Part shown: piece by piece, positions 20,581 through 30,998 of the stretch
Layout of the letters: every line of letters begins with the position of its first letter
How positions within the stretch are numbered: position 1 is the first letter of the stretch
Assembly: GCF_018129405.1 (NCBI RefSeq)
Contig: NZ_JAFCLP010000002.1
Span: forward strand, 372,001-436,000
DNA length: 64,000 bases
Source: Bradyrhizobium iriomotense
GTDB taxonomy: Bacteria > Pseudomonadota > Alphaproteobacteria > Rhizobiales > Xanthobacteraceae
Reading direction: 5' to 3'
The notes under the pieces: model-generated
Told to the model about the DNA's origin: nothing
Database searches by the model: none
Seen by the model: only the letters and a program-made list of their open reading frames with translations
Program-made: the position numbers and the translations under genes

Positions 20581-23118
20581 TTAGAAGGTGGTGCCGCCGC
20601 CGAACCGGAACTCCTGGGTACGGTCGTACTTGCCCTTGCTGAGCGGCACGGCGTAGTCGAAGCGCAGCGGACCGAACGGCGACTGCCAGATCAGGCCGAC
20701 ACCGACCGACGAGCGGATCACCTTGCTGTCGTCATAGATCAGGCCGGTACAGGTTCCCGCAGTCACCGGATTGGTGGTCGAGGGGATGCAGTTCGAGTTG
20801 GCTGGCGTGGTCGTTTCGCCGGTCACGCTCCACGTCGTCGGTCCCTTGTAGTCATACAGACCGCCGGCATCGGCATAGACCGCGCCCTTCAGACCCACTT
20901 CCTTCGGCAGGAACCAGAACGGCATCTGCAATTCGAACGAAGCGCCCCAGTACTTGGTGCCGCCAAGCGCGTCCTGCGTGTCGAACGGGTTGATGTCGCG
21001 CGGGCCGATGCCGTTCGGAGCGAAGCCGCGGACGAGGTTCGGGCCCATCTGGAAGTGATCGAGCATGCGCAGATCGTTGCTGCCGATCTTGTTCAGGATG
21101 CCGCTCTGCACGTGCACGAGGCCGACGATATCGGACACCAGCGGGGTGTAGTACTTCGCGTCGATCACCGACTTCAGGTAGGAGACGTCGCCGCCGACGC
21201 CGGCGAAGTCCTGGCGGAAGTCGACGAGCAGACCGTCGGTGGGGTTCTTGTTGTTGTCCAGCGTGTTGTAGGTCAGCGTGTAGCCGAGCGCCGAGGTCAG
21301 GGTCTTGCCGCCGGCAAGCTCCTTGCGGACCGGCAGCGAGGCTTCGCCGTCGCTGTAGCAGCCGAGGCCGTTGGTCGAGCTCAGGTCAATCGGCGGCGTC
21401 TGCGACGCGGCGAAAGCCGGGCTCGGGTTGAAGCCCGGACCAGGGATGTTGTTACAGTTCGCCAGGTAATACGGCAGCGAGATTTCCTGCTGGTAGATCG
21501 AGTAGCGCAGCTGCAGCGCCAGGTCTTCACGCAGGGAGAAGCCGAGCCGCGGCGAGAAGCCGAGCGTCTTGGTGCCGTAGGAGATGTAGCTGTTGGACAG
21601 CTGCTGGCGCTGATAGAGGTCGAGGCCGAGCGCGACGCGGTAGTCGAGCAGGTACGGCTCGACGAACGACAGCGAATAGCCGCGCGCGTACTGGCCGTAG
21701 GTCACCGACGCCTTGGCGAACAGGCCGCGGCCAAGCAGGTTGCGCTCGGAGACCGAGACCTCGGCGAGCGCGCCGTCGGTCGTGGAGTAACCGCCCGAGA
21801 TCGAGAAGTCGCCGGTCGATTTCTCTTCCATGTCGACGATCAGGATGACGCGGTCGCTCGACGAGCCGGGCTCCGTCGTGATCTTGACGCTCTTGAAATA
21901 GTCGAGGTTCTTCAGGCGCCGCTCGGCGCGATCGACCAGCGCGCGGTTGTAGGCATCTCCTTCCGAGATGTCGAACTCGCGGCGGATGACGTAATCACGC
22001 GTGCGGGTGTTGCCGCGCAGGTTGATGCGCTCGATATAGGTGCGCGGGCCCTCGTCGATGTTGAACACGACGGACACCGTGTGCGCCTCGAAATTGCGGT
22101 CGCCGCCGGGACGGACCACGGCGAAGGCATAGCCGCGGCGCGAGGCTTCGATCTGCATCTCCTCGACCGACTTCTCGACCGATTCGACGTTGTAGAGCGA
22201 GCCGACACCGACGCGCGAATAGGCCCGCATCGAAGACGGATCGAAGTTCGGAATGCTGGAGCGGAAGTCGACCGCGCCGACGCGATACTGCGAGCCTTCC
22301 TCGATCTTGAAGGTGACGTTGAAGCCCTTCTTCTCCGGATCGTATTCGGTGAGCGCGGCCACGACCTGGACGTCGGCGAAACCGTTCTTGAGATAGAAGC
22401 GGCGGAGCAGGTCGCGGTCGGCCTCGACACGATCAGGGTCGTAGATGTCGCCGCTGGCAAGGAAGCTGAGAAGGTTCGATTCGCGCGTCTTGATGACGTC
22501 CCGCAGGCGGTAGGACGAGAACGCGACGTTGCCGACGAACTCGATCGACTTCACGCCGGTCTTGGAGCCTTCCACGATCGTGAAGATGAGATCGACGCGG
22601 TTGTTCGGCTGCTCGATGATTTCGGGCGTGACGCGCACGTCGTAGCGACCGGAGCGGCGGTAGATTTCGGCGATTCGCAGCGTGTCGGACTGCACCATGG
22701 CGCGGGAGAAGGTTCCGCGCGCCTTGGACTGGATCTCGGTGGTGAGCTGCTCGTCCTTGATCTTCTTGTTGCCCTCGAAGGCGATGCGCCCGATCACCGG
22801 GTTTTCCACTACGGAGACGATGATCTGGCCGCCGGGGCCACGGTTGATCCTGACGTCCTGGAACAGGCCGGTCTCGATCAGCGCCTTGAGGCCGTCATCG
22901 ATGGCGCCTTGATCCAGGCGGCCGCCCGGACCCGGCTTGAAATAGGAGCGGATCGTCTCCACCTCGACGCGGCGATTTCCTTCGACGGAAATCGACTGGA
23001 CGGTCTGAGCAAGCGCAGACGAAGACACAAAAACAGCCCCGACCGGGGCAACCACCGGCGCGCCGAACATGATCAGGGTTGCGAGCAAGCCCCCCCGGAG
23101 TCGCAGTCCAAACTTCAT
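20581..23118 (-). CDS. bamA: Outer membrane protein assembly factor BamA
   Basis: An 845-residue outer membrane protein that inserts beta-barrels. A signal peptide ends near SSSALAQ; POTRA domains fill about residues 35-380 (VQSISVEGNRRVEVETIRSY, GRIAFEGNKKI), then the 16-strand barrel, ending in RFGGGTTF with the C-terminal aromatic needed for assembly. The ATG at 23118 is chosen because it gives a clean signal peptide and AAGGG precedes it; an in-frame start at 23250 would add 44 residues. BamA follows rseP, as is common. Confidence 0.95.
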   Translation of the reverse strand: MKFGLRLRGGLLATLIMFGAPVVAPVGAVFVSSSALAQTVQSISVEGNRRVEVETIRSYFKPGPGGRLDQGAIDDGLKALIETGLFQDVRINRGPGGQIIVSVVENPVIGRIAFEGNKKIKDEQLTTEIQSKARGTFSRAMVQSDTLRIAEIYRRSGRYDVRVTPEIIEQPNNRVDLIFTIVEGSKTGVKSIEFVGNVAFSSYRLRDVIKTRESNLLSFLASGDIYDPDRVEADRDLLRRFYLKNGFADVQVVAALTEYDPEKKGFNVTFKIEEGSQYRVGAVDFRSSIPNFDPSSMRAYSRVGVGSLYNVESVEKSVEEMQIEASRRGYAFAVVRPGGDRNFEAHTVSVVFNIDEGPRTYIERINLRGNTRTRDYVIRREFDISEGDAYNRALVDRAERRLKNLDYFKSVKITTEPGSSSDRVILIVDMEEKSTGDFSISGGYSTTDGALAEVSVSERNLLGRGLFAKASVTYGQYARGYSLSFVEPYLLDYRVALGLDLYQRQQLSNSYISYGTKTLGFSPRLGFSLREDLALQLRYSIYQQEISLPYYLANCNNIPGPGFNPSPAFAASQTPPIDLSSTNGLGCYSDGEASLPVRKELAGGKTLTSALGYTLTYNTLDNNKNPTDGLLVDFRQDFAGVGGDVSYLKSVIDAKYYTPLVSDIVGLVHVQSGILNKIGSNDLRMLDHFQMGPNLVRGFAPNGIGPRDINPFDTQDALGGTKYWGASFELQMPFWFLPKEVGLKGAVYADAGGLYDYKGPTTWSVTGETTTPANSNCIPSTTNPVTAGTCTGLIYDDSKVIRSSVGVGLIWQSPFGPLRFDYAVPLSKGKYDRTQEFRFGGGTTF

Positions 23119-23292
23119 GCGCAACGCGCCCTTATCATTCCGTGCCAGACCCACCCCAACGCCGGTCTGGAGATTCCCCAAGTTCTGGCCGCTTGTAGCC
23201 AATTTCGCCGACGCCGCAAACGGCCGAAAGCGCCGTAATTTCAATTTCATTCCAGGACGTTGCTCAACAGCAACGCCACAAAAAAGCCCCTA

Positions 23293-24444
23293 TCAGGAAG
23301 CTGCCATCCGCAGGATGTCGTTGTAGGTCGCAAACACCATCAACATCAGCACCAAACCCAGCCCGATTCGGAACCCCATCTCCTGAGTCCGCTCGGACAG
23401 GGGCCGGCCGCGGACCACTTCGGCCGCATAGAACATAAGGTGACCGCCATCGAGCAGCGGGATCGGGAACAGATTCAACAGACCGATCGACACCGACAGC
23501 ACTGCGCAGAGATTGATCACGAACTGGAACCCGGCACTGGCCGCCTGCCCCGACATCTTCGCGATGCCAAGGACGCCACTGACCTCGTTCGGGTTACCGT
23601 GCCCGACAAACAGCGAGCCCAGGAACTTGAAGGTGCTGGTGATGATGAACCAGACCTGTTCCACGCCGATCTTGAACGCCTCACCGACACCGACGGGTGC
23701 GGTCGAGGCCTCGCCGGCCTGCGACTTGTGCTCGACGCCGAGCACGCCGACACGGTGGCTGTTCCCGAACGGATCCTTGCGCTCGAGCAGCGCCGGGGTC
23801 GCAGTCAGCGACACGATGGCCCCGTCGCGCTTCACCTGGAACGCAAGCGCCGAACCGGCGTTCATCGCAACGATTCGCTGCATGTCGGCAAAGCTCTCAA
23901 TCGGCTTGCCGTCGATCTGAACGACGACGTCGCCGATCTTGAAACCGGCCGCGGCCGCCGCGCCGTCGGCGACGACGCCGTCGACGCGCGCGATCGTGCT
24001 CGGCTTGCCGTAGTACAGGGCCATGCCGGCGAAGATCAGCGCGCCCAGAATGAAATTGGCGATCGGTCCGGCCGCGACGATGGCCGCGCGCGGGCCGACC
24101 TTCTTGTGGTGGAAGCTGCCGGCGCGCTCCTCGGGCGACATGGCGGCGAGCGTCTCGGCCGAGGGGGTCGAGGCCTCGCTCTCGTCACCGAAGAACTTGA
24201 CGTAGCCGCCGAGCGGGATCGCCGAGATCTTCCAGCGGGTGCCGTGCCGGTCGTTGAAACCGATCAGCTCGGGTCCGAAACCGAGCGAAAAGGTCAACAC
24301 CCGAACGCCCGCCCAGCGCGCGACCAGGAAATGGCCGAGTTCGTGGAAGAACACGACGATGGTCAGGACAAACAGGAAGGGAACCGCGTAGCCGAGGAGC
24401 CCATGGCTCAACGTATTGAAACTATGGACAAAAAAGTCGATCAT
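23293..24444 (-). CDS. rseP: Site-2 protease RseP (membrane zinc metalloprotease)
   Basis: A 383-residue intramembrane metalloprotease that cleaves anti-sigma factors and leftover signal peptides. The zinc site is FFHELGHF (His34, Glu35, His38) in the first helix, and the third ligand is in NLFPIPLLDGGH near the C-terminus. One PDZ domain (DGAAAAAGFKIGDVVVQIDG) lies in the middle. Helices flank both motifs. It sits between dxr and bamA in the conserved envelope gene order. Confidence 0.94.
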   Translation of the reverse strand: MIDFFVHSFNTLSHGLLGYAVPFLFVLTIVVFFHELGHFLVARWAGVRVLTFSLGFGPELIGFNDRHGTRWKISAIPLGGYVKFFGDESEASTPSAETLAAMSPEERAGSFHHKKVGPRAAIVAAGPIANFILGALIFAGMALYYGKPSTIARVDGVVADGAAAAAGFKIGDVVVQIDGKPIESFADMQRIVAMNAGSALAFQVKRDGAIVSLTATPALLERKDPFGNSHRVGVLGVEHKSQAGEASTAPVGVGEAFKIGVEQVWFIITSTFKFLGSLFVGHGNPNEVSGVLGIAKMSGQAASAGFQFVINLCAVLSVSIGLLNLFPIPLLDGGHLMFYAAEVVRGRPLSERTQEMGFRIGLGLVLMLMVFATYNDILRMAAS

Positions 24445-24488
24445 CGATTTCCCTCACCCAGCGCCGCAAGGCCCTGGCCCCGAACCAA

Positions 24489-25712
24489 CTAGGATGCCTT
24501 TAAGGCAATTTGAGGCAATAGGGCGGCAGCTCTATTTCGAGCAACATGGTCAACAGAGATTGCATCGTCGGCGGACGTCATGGGCGCCTGGTTCCCGCCG
24601 CGGGTCCAGTCATCCAGGGTCGCCTCGACCAGCCGCGCAATGGCGCCGAAGCGGATCTTGCCGGCGATGAAGGCGGCGACCGCGACCTCATTAGCGGCAT
24701 TGTAGACCGTGGTGGCCCCCTTCCCGGTCCGGAGCGCATCGTAGGCCAGCCGTAGTCCCGGGAACCGCTCGAAGTCGGGCGCCTCGAAGGTGAGCTGACC
24801 GATCTTGGCGAGGTCCAGCTTGGCCGCCGGGCCCTTGATGCGATCGGGCCAGCCGAGGCAGTGGGCAATCGGCGTGCGCATGTCGGGCGCACCGAGCTGC
24901 GCCATCACCGAGCGGTCGGAGAATTCGACCATGCCGTGGATGATCGACTGCGGATGCACAAGCACGTCGATCTCGTCGGACGAGAGCGCGAACAGATAGG
25001 ACGCCTCAATCACTTCGAGGCCCTTGTTCATCATCGACGCGGAATCGATCGTGATCTTCTGGCCCATGCTCCAGTTCGGATGCTTCAGCGCCTGCTCGAG
25101 CGTCGCCTGCTCGATGTCGGCCGGCTTCCAGGTTCGGAACGGGCCGCCCGAGGCCGTGATGATGACGCGGACGAGCTCGTCGCGATTGCCCGAGGCGAGT
25201 GCCTGGAACAGCGCATTGTGCTCGGAATCGGCCGGCAGGATGCAGGCGCCCGCTTTCGCCGCGCGCTGCATGAAGAAATCACCGGCGCAGACGAGGCATT
25301 CCTTGTTGGCGAGCGCGACATGCGCGCCGCGATCGACCGCCGCCAGCGCCGGCTTCAGACCGGCCGCGCCGCTGACGGCCGCCATCACCCAATCGGCGGG
25401 ACGGGCGCCAGCCTCGATCACCGCGCTTTCGCCGGCGCCGCATTCGGTGCTCGTTCCCGCAAGTAGAGCCTTGAGCTCGCCGAGCTTGGAGGTGTCGGCG
25501 ATCGCGACGTAGCGCGCGGAAAATTCCTTCGCGAGCTTGGCCAGCGCTTCGACATTGCCGTTCGCCGTCAAGGCCTCGACGCGGTAGCGCTCGGGAGAGG
25601 CGCGCAGCAGATCCATCGTGCTGTCGCCGATCGAGCCGGTGGCACCGAGGACTGTGACGCTGCGAATGTCGGACGCAGCAAGCCTGTTATTACGCAAGGG
25701 AACGGCGCTCAT
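24489..25712 (-). CDS. dxr: 1-deoxy-D-xylulose-5-phosphate reductoisomerase
   Basis: A 407-residue enzyme of the MEP isoprenoid pathway that makes 2-C-methylerythritol 4-phosphate with NADPH. The NADPH site is [17 protein letters not shown]; metal and substrate residues lie in [14 protein letters not shown] and in [18 protein letters not shown]. The ATG at 25712 follows GTGAGG and gives the usual length; longer in-frame starts would run into cdsA. Only 4 bases separate it from the cdsA stop. Its product feeds uppS upstream in the operon. Confidence 0.95.
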   Translation of the reverse strand: MSAVPLRNNRLAASDIRSVTVLGATGSIGDSTMDLLRASPERYRVEALTANGNVEALAKLAKEFSARYVAIADTSKLGELKALLAGTSTECGAGESAVIEAGARPADWVMAAVSGAAGLKPALAAVDRGAHVALANKECLVCAGDFFMQRAAKAGACILPADSEHNALFQALASGNRDELVRVIITASGGPFRTWKPADIEQATLEQALKHPNWSMGQKITIDSASMMNKGLEVIEASYLFALSSDEIDVLVHPQSIIHGMVEFSDRSVMAQLGAPDMRTPIAHCLGWPDRIKGPAAKLDLAKIGQLTFEAPDFERFPGLRLAYDALRTGKGATTVYNAANEVAVAAFIAGKIRFGAIARLVEATLDDWTRGGNQAPMTSADDAISVDHVARNRAAALLPQIALKAS

Positions 25713-25716
25713 ATCC

Positions 25717-26559
25717 TCACCAAACCATAAGACCGCTTCCGGCGCTATGCGCACCGTGACGGAGAAAGCCGATAAACCAGGCCGCCAGGATGGCGGCAAC
25801 AAAGCCGTCCAGGCGGTCCATAAGTCCGCCATGGCCGGGAATTAAGTGACTGGAATCCTTGACTCCGAACCGCCGCTTCACCGCGGATTCGAACAGGTCG
25901 CCGAGCTGCGACACCACCGAGAGCACGGCGCTGACGAGCAGCAGCGGGACCGCCTTGCCGACCCCAAAAGCCGCAAAGCCGGCGGCGACCGCAAGGCTCG
26001 CGGCAAAGCCGCCGAGGGCGCCGGCCCAGGTCTTCTTCGGGCTCACGCGCGGCCACAGCTTCGGCCCGCCAATGCCGCGGCCGGCGAAATAGCCGCCGAT
26101 ATCGGTCGCCCAGACCACCAGCAGGACGAACATCAGTGCGGAGAAACCGTTGACGAGATCCTTGCGCACCAGGATCGAGGCCAGCAGCGCCGCCGATGCA
26201 TAGGCGAAGCCGGTGGCCGCCCACAAGAACTTGCCCCGCGCGATCAGCGTCACGATCGCGCCACCGATGAGGCCGGTGATGACGGCGGTCTTGAGCGCGC
26301 CAAAAGCGACGGCGGCTCCCATCATGGCGATGACGACCGTCCCTGCCCCGGTCAACGCTGCCGATCCCGCGCCCACCACCATCAGCCATTCCGTGAACAG
26401 CCCGATCGACACCAGCGTGACGAGAAGCGCCCACAGCCAGCCGCCGGCATAAGCGATCGCAATGGCCAGCGGCGCCAGCACCAGCGCTGCGAGGACCCGC
26501 ATCACCAGATTGCTCGGGGCAGGCTTTGCGCCTGCCGATGCGGCGTCGGGTTCGCTCAC
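25717..26559 (-). CDS. cdsA: Phosphatidate cytidylyltransferase
   Basis: A 280-residue integral membrane enzyme that makes CDP-diacylglycerol, the precursor of all phospholipids. The C-terminal signature [20 protein letters not shown] plus GLMDRLD is intact and the rest is hydrophobic helices. Translation starts at GTG, overlapping the uppS stop as GTGA. The member of the operon before it makes the bactoprenol precursor. Confidence 0.94.
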   Translation of the reverse strand: MSEPDAASAGAKPAPSNLVMRVLAALVLAPLAIAIAYAGGWLWALLVTLVSIGLFTEWLMVVGAGSAALTGAGTVVIAMMGAAVAFGALKTAVITGLIGGAIVTLIARGKFLWAATGFAYASAALLASILVRKDLVNGFSALMFVLLVVWATDIGGYFAGRGIGGPKLWPRVSPKKTWAGALGGFAASLAVAAGFAAFGVGKAVPLLLVSAVLSVVSQLGDLFESAVKRRFGVKDSSHLIPGHGGLMDRLDGFVAAILAAWFIGFLRHGAHSAGSGLMVW

Positions 26560-27314
26560 GAGGCGGTTTTCGCGACCAGGCCGCCGAAACGGCGCTCGCG
26601 CCTGGCAAATTCGGCGATCGCGCTTTCGAGCGCCGTCTTGTCGAAATCGGGCCAGTGGATCGGCACGAAGACGAGCTCGCTATAGGCGGCCTGCCACATC
26701 AGGAAATTCGAGAGGCGCTGCTCGCCGCTGGTGCGGATGATGAGGTCGGGATCGGGAATGTCGGGCGCATCGAGATGCGCGCCGAGCGTCTCGGCATCGA
26801 TCGTGGCGGGATCTCGCTTACCTTCGGCAACCTCGCGCGCCAGCTTCTGCGCCGCCTTCGCGATCTCCTGCCGCGAGCCGTAGTTGAAGGCGACGACGAG
26901 CGTGAGGCGCGTGTTGTCGCGCGTCAATTCCTCGGCCTCGTTGAGCAGCGAACAGATATCGCTTTCGAGCCCGTCCCGCTCGCCGATGATGCGGACCTTG
27001 ACGCCGTCGCGATGCAGGCTCGCCAGATCGTTGCGGATGAAGCGGCGGAGCAGACCGAAGAGATCGCCGATCTCGCTCGCCGGACGCGACCAGTTCTCCG
27101 ATGAGAAGGAGAAGATGGTGAGATAGCGGATGCCGAGTTCGTGCGAGGCGCGCACCACGCGGCGCAGGGCCTCGACGCCGCGGCGATGCCCCTCCGCACG
27201 CGGCAGGCCGCGCGCGGCCGCCCAACGCCCGTTGCCATCCATGATGATGGCAACATGCGCGGGCGCCTCGGACCGGTCGGGTCCTTCCGTTGCGGGCGCG
27301 GCGGCGTTGGACAT
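26556..27314 (-). CDS. uppS: Undecaprenyl diphosphate synthase (cis-prenyltransferase)
   Basis: A 252-residue enzyme that elongates farnesyl diphosphate to the C55 carrier used for peptidoglycan and O-antigen. [10 protein letters not shown] carries the catalytic Asp; [14 protein letters not shown] and [20 protein letters not shown] are substrate-binding motifs. It begins 10 bases after frr and overlaps cdsA by 4 bases. Confidence 0.95.
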   Translation of the reverse strand: MSNAAAPATEGPDRSEAPAHVAIIMDGNGRWAAARGLPRAEGHRRGVEALRRVVRASHELGIRYLTIFSFSSENWSRPASEIGDLFGLLRRFIRNDLASLHRDGVKVRIIGERDGLESDICSLLNEAEELTRDNTRLTLVVAFNYGSRQEIAKAAQKLAREVAEGKRDPATIDAETLGAHLDAPDIPDPDLIIRTSGEQRLSNFLMWQAAYSELVFVPIHWPDFDKTALESAIAEFARRERRFGGLVAKTAS

Positions 27315-27324
27315 GAGGGTAGCC

Positions 27325-27888
27325 TTAGACGGTCAGGATTTCTTTTTCCTTGGCGGCCAGCAGCTGGTCGATCTCGGCGATGGTGCCGTCGGTCGCCTTC
27401 TGTACCTCGTCGGCGTGACGCTTCTGGTCGTCCTCCGACATTTCGTGATTCTTCTCGAGCTTCTTCAGGACGTCGAGGCCGTCGCGGCGAACGTGGCGCG
27501 CCGCGACCTTGGCGGCTTCCGCGTATTTGTGCGCCACCTTGACCAGCTCCTTGCGGCGCTCCTCGTTGAGCTCGGGGATGCGCAGGCGCAGCACCTGGCC
27601 TTCGGTCGCGGGCGACAGGCCGAGATTGGAATCGACGATCGCCTTCTCCACCGCCTTGACCATCGACTTGTCCCAGACCTGCACCGAGATCAGGCGCGGC
27701 TCGGGCACGCTGACGGTGGCGAGCTGGTTCAGCGGCATGTGGCTGCCATAAGCGTCGACCTGCACGGGATCGAGCATCGAGGCGGAGGCGCGCCCCGTGC
27801 GCAGGCCGCCAAGCTCGTGCTTGAGCGAGGCGACGGCGCCCTGCATGCGGCGCTTCACTTCGTTGAGGTCGAAATTACCCGTGGGCAT
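27325..27888 (-). CDS. frr: Ribosome recycling factor
   Basis: A 187-residue L-shaped factor that, with EF-G, splits post-termination ribosomes. The stretch [20 protein letters not shown], then [15 protein letters not shown] and [18 protein letters not shown], is characteristic. The ATG at 27888 has AAGGAG seven bases upstream; a GTG directly in front is less well placed. It lies 68 bases after pyrH. Confidence 0.95.
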   Translation of the reverse strand: MPTGNFDLNEVKRRMQGAVASLKHELGGLRTGRASASMLDPVQVDAYGSHMPLNQLATVSVPEPRLISVQVWDKSMVKAVEKAIVDSNLGLSPATEGQVLRLRIPELNEERRKELVKVAHKYAEAAKVAARHVRRDGLDVLKKLEKNHEMSEDDQKRHADEVQKATDGTIAEIDQLLAAKEKEILTV

Positions 27889-27956
27889 CACGTTTCTCCT
27901 TCAAAATCCCGGCGACCTCACCGCCCCCTTCTCTTGAGGGCGCGGCAGCTGAGCCG

Positions 27957-28673
27957 TCAGCCGGCGACGATGGTTCCGTGGCCGACGCCACGCAGAATCG
28001 CACCGATCGAGCCCGGTTCCGCGATCGAGAACACGATGATAGGCAGCGACGTCTCGCGGGCAAGCGCGAAGGCGGTCGCATCCATCACCTTGTAGCCGCC
28101 AGCGATCGCCTGCGAATGCGTCAGCCGGTCGAACCGCGTGGCCGTCGGATCCTTCTTCGGGTCGGCCGAGTAGACGCCATCGACATTGGTCGCCTTCAGG
28201 ACCGCCTCCGCGCCGATTTCGGCGGCGCGCAGCACCGCGGTCGTATCGGTGGTGAAGAACGGATTGCCGGTTCCGCCGCCGAGCAGCACGATCCGGCCTT
28301 CGGCGAGGTATTTGTGCGCTGCAGTGCGGGTGAACAGCTCGGAAATCTCGGGCATGACGAAGGCCGAGAGCGTGCGTGCCGGCGTGCCCTTGCGCTCGAT
28401 CGCCGCTTCCAGCGCGAGGCAGTTCATCATGGTGGCGAGCATGCCCATGGTGTCGCCGGTGGTGCGCGACACCCCCCGGGAGGAGACCTCGACGCCGCGG
28501 ACCATGTTGCCGCCGCCGATCACGACCGCAACCTCGGTGCCGAGCTTGCGGGCGGCGATCAGATCGTCCGCAACCCGGTCGACGGTCGGCTGATCGATGC
28601 CAAACCCCTGCTGTCCCGCGAGATATTCGCCGGACAGCTTGATCACGACGCGACGATAGACCGGATCAGTCAT
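27957..28673 (-). CDS. pyrH: Uridylate kinase
   Basis: A 238-residue amino-acid-kinase-fold enzyme that phosphorylates UMP to UDP. The N-terminal [24 protein letters not shown] and the ATP site [17 protein letters not shown] are conserved. ATG 28673 follows AAGGAAAG. The gene sits between tsf and frr, as in most bacteria. Confidence 0.95.
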   Translation of the reverse strand: MTDPVYRRVVIKLSGEYLAGQQGFGIDQPTVDRVADDLIAARKLGTEVAVVIGGGNMVRGVEVSSRGVSRTTGDTMGMLATMMNCLALEAAIERKGTPARTLSAFVMPEISELFTRTAAHKYLAEGRIVLLGGGTGNPFFTTDTTAVLRAAEIGAEAVLKATNVDGVYSADPKKDPTATRFDRLTHSQAIAGGYKVMDATAFALARETSLPIIVFSIAEPGSIGAILRGVGHGTIVAG

Positions 28674-28710
28674 GAGCACTTTCCTTGTCCGGGCGCCGCT
28701 TCCGGCGGCA

Positions 28711-28732
28711 CGCCGGAAGGAACGTTCCGGCG
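28711..28732 (-). other. Stem-loop between tsf and pyrH
   Basis: An 8-bp inverted repeat (CGCCGGAA 28711-28718, TTCCGGCG 28725-28732) lies immediately after the tsf stop. It has no T-run, so it is more likely an RNA processing or stability element than a full terminator. Confidence 0.4.
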
Positions 28733-28733
28733 C

Positions 28734-29657
28734 TTACTTCTTGCCGCTGGCCGCCGCGACCTCGGCTGCGAAGTCGCTTTCCTGCTTCTCGATTCCCTCA
28801 CCGAGAGCATAGCGCACAAAGCCGGCGATCTTCACTGCGCCGCCGACCTTGCCCTCGGCTTCCTTCACCGCCTGCGCCACCGACTTGCCGGTGTCGTGGA
28901 TGAAGGCCTGGTCGAGCAGGCAGACTTCCTTGTAGTAGGTCTTCAGGCCGGACTCGACGATCTTCTCGATCACGTTCTCCGGCTTGCCCTGCTGACGGTA
29001 CTTGTCGGCGAGCACGTCCTTCTCGCGCTTGACCACGGCCGGATCGAGGCCGGACGGATCGAGCGCCAGCGGGTTGGCGGCCGCGACATGCATCGCGATC
29101 TGGCGGCCGAGGGCGGCGAGTTCGTCGGCCTTGCCCGGCGATTCCAGCGCGACGATCACGCCCATCTTGCCGGCGCCGTCGATGACGGCACCATGGACGT
29201 AGTGCGACACCACGCCCTGTTTCACTTCGAGCGAAGCGGCACGGCGCAGCGTCATGTTCTCGCCGATGGTGGCGATCGCATCATTGATGGCGGCTTCGAT
29301 CGTGACGTCGCCGACCTTGGCGGCCTTGATCTTCTCGACATCGGCGCCGGCGTCGAAGGCGACCTGGGCGATCATCTTGACCAGACCCTGGAACTGGCCG
29401 TTGCGCGCGACGAAGTCGGTCTCGGAGTTGACCTCGACCACGACGCCCTTGGTGCCCTTGGTGAGCGCGCCGATCAGGCCCTCGGCCGCGACGCGGCCCG
29501 ACTTCTTGGCGGCCTTCGACAGGCCCTTCTTGCGCAGCCAGTCCTGCGCCGCTTCCATGTTGCCGTCGTTTTCGGTGAGCGCGGCCTTGCAGTCCATCAT
29601 GCCTGCGCCGGTCGACTCGCGCAGATCCTTGACCATCGCAGCTGTGATCGTTGCCAT
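28734..29657 (-). CDS. tsf: Translation elongation factor Ts
   Basis: A 307-residue nucleotide exchange factor for EF-Tu. The UBA-like N-terminus ([19 protein letters not shown]) and the exchange motif SETDFVARN are present, and the core domains follow. The ATG at 29657 is the conserved [12 protein letters not shown] start, with AAGGA nine bases upstream. It forms the rpsB-tsf pair with 133 bases between the genes. Confidence 0.95.
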   Translation of the reverse strand: MATITAAMVKDLRESTGAGMMDCKAALTENDGNMEAAQDWLRKKGLSKAAKKSGRVAAEGLIGALTKGTKGVVVEVNSETDFVARNGQFQGLVKMIAQVAFDAGADVEKIKAAKVGDVTIEAAINDAIATIGENMTLRRAASLEVKQGVVSHYVHGAVIDGAGKMGVIVALESPGKADELAALGRQIAMHVAAANPLALDPSGLDPAVVKREKDVLADKYRQQGKPENVIEKIVESGLKTYYKEVCLLDQAFIHDTGKSVAQAVKEAEGKVGGAVKIAGFVRYALGEGIEKQESDFAAEVAAASGKK

Positions 29658-29790
29658 CGTTGAAAATCCTTTGTGCCTGCCGGTTTGCCGCGGCGTGGCA
29701 CCCAATCGCCCCGCCGCGGTCCATCTCAGGGATTCGCGTCAACTGAAATGGTGGCCGGATCCTATCCGGCCAACCCATCGCTCTTTTTGA

Positions 29791-30786
29791 CTATTCCGCT
29801 TCCGCGGTCAGCGCCTTGGCCTTGGCCACCCAGGCATCCGCGCGGCTCGGCAGACCCACTTCTTCGCCGATCGTGTGCGCGGTGTCGTGGTCGAGCTCGG
29901 CGAGCTGCCAGTAATGGAAGATGCCGAGGTCGTTGAACTTCTTCTCGATCGCGCCCGACACGCCCGGGAGCTTCTTGAGGTCGTCGGCGGTGCCGCGGGG
30001 ACCAGCGAGGCCCTGGAAGCCGCTCGAGGACGCCGCCGGCAGCTCTTCGGCGACCGGACGAACCGAGGCACCGATGTCGATGCCCGAATCGCCCTGGGCG
30101 CGCGAGATGCCGTCGATCGCCGCACGCGCAATCAGATCGCAGTACAGCGAAATGGCGCGGCCGGCGTCGTCATTGCCCGGCACCACATAGGTGATGCCCT
30201 TCGGGTCCGAATTGGTGTCGACGATCGCGGCGACCGGGATGTTGAGGCGCTGGGCCTCCTGGATCGCGATGTCTTCCTTGTTGGTGTCGATCACGAAGAT
30301 CAGGTCGGGCAGACCGCCCATGTCCTTGATGCCGCCGAGCGAGCGATCGAGCTTGTCGCGCTCGCGCTGAAGCGTCAGGCGCTCCTTCTTCGTGTAGGAA
30401 TTGGCTTCGCCGCCCGAGAGCACGTCGTCGAGGTGACGAAGGCGCTTGATCGAGGCCGAGATCGTCTTCCAGTTGGTCAGCGTGCCGCCGAGCCAGCGCG
30501 AATTGACGAAATACTGCGCGCAGCGCTTGGCAGCATCGGCAACGCCGTCCTGCGCCTGGCGCTTGGTGCCGACGAACAGGATGCGGCCGCCCTTGGCCAC
30601 CGTGTCGCTGACGGCCTGAAGGGCCTGATGCAGCATCGGCACGGTCTGGGCGAGGTCGACGATGTGGATGTTGTTGCGGGTGCCGAAAATGAACGGAGCC
30701 ATTTTCGGATTCCAGCGGTGAGACTGGTGACCAAAGTGCACGCCAGCTTCCAAAAGCTGACGCATGGTGAAATCGGGTAGTGCCAT
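29791..30786 (-). CDS. rpsB: Ribosomal protein S2 with C-terminal helix-hairpin extension
   Basis: A 331-residue S2, about 90 residues longer than the 241-residue E. coli protein. The core is normal: [52 protein letters not shown]. After about residue 235, a linker leads to a compact extension around [31 protein letters not shown] and [10 protein letters not shown]. This resembles the helix-hairpin-helix tail seen on NuoE and ribosomal protein L21 in alphaproteobacteria. GGAGAA lies before the ATG. It leads the rpsB-tsf-pyrH-frr series. Confidence 0.95.
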   Translation of the reverse strand: MALPDFTMRQLLEAGVHFGHQSHRWNPKMAPFIFGTRNNIHIVDLAQTVPMLHQALQAVSDTVAKGGRILFVGTKRQAQDGVADAAKRCAQYFVNSRWLGGTLTNWKTISASIKRLRHLDDVLSGGEANSYTKKERLTLQRERDKLDRSLGGIKDMGGLPDLIFVIDTNKEDIAIQEAQRLNIPVAAIVDTNSDPKGITYVVPGNDDAGRAISLYCDLIARAAIDGISRAQGDSGIDIGASVRPVAEELPAASSSGFQGLAGPRGTADDLKKLPGVSGAIEKKFNDLGIFHYWQLAELDHDTAHTIGEEVGLPSRADAWVAKAKALTAEAE

Positions 30787-30899
30787 CGTTCTAATTCTCC
30801 GGTTGGTTCCTCCGGAAACGTGTGAGCAAAACGGAGCGTTCTCGCCCCGGTTGCCACCGGACGGCCTTGTGAGCCATGTTTCCGTGTGAGATGGCGCGC

Positions 30900-30927
30900 T
30901 CTATAGCGCAATTTCGGCCAGAAGCAA
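30900..30927 (-). promoter_or_regulatory. Candidate rpsB promoter
   Basis: On the minus strand TTGCTT (30922-30927) is followed after 16 bases by TATAGA (30900-30905), about 115 bases before the rpsB start. The leader in between is a plausible place for S2 autoregulation, but no known leader motif was recognised. Confidence 0.5.
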
Positions 30928-30998
30928 GGAAATAAGGGCCTGATCTGGGCGGTTTTCGCCCGCGAAAGACCCCTACTCCATCAATACCGCCCTGCCAT

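Noticed and set aside
20569-23238. Very long open frame on the plus strand opposite bamA (889 codons)
   Set aside because: It is the complement of bamA in GC-rich DNA. The translation is low-complexity Arg/Asp/Val/Glu-rich, has no motif and covers a certain gene.
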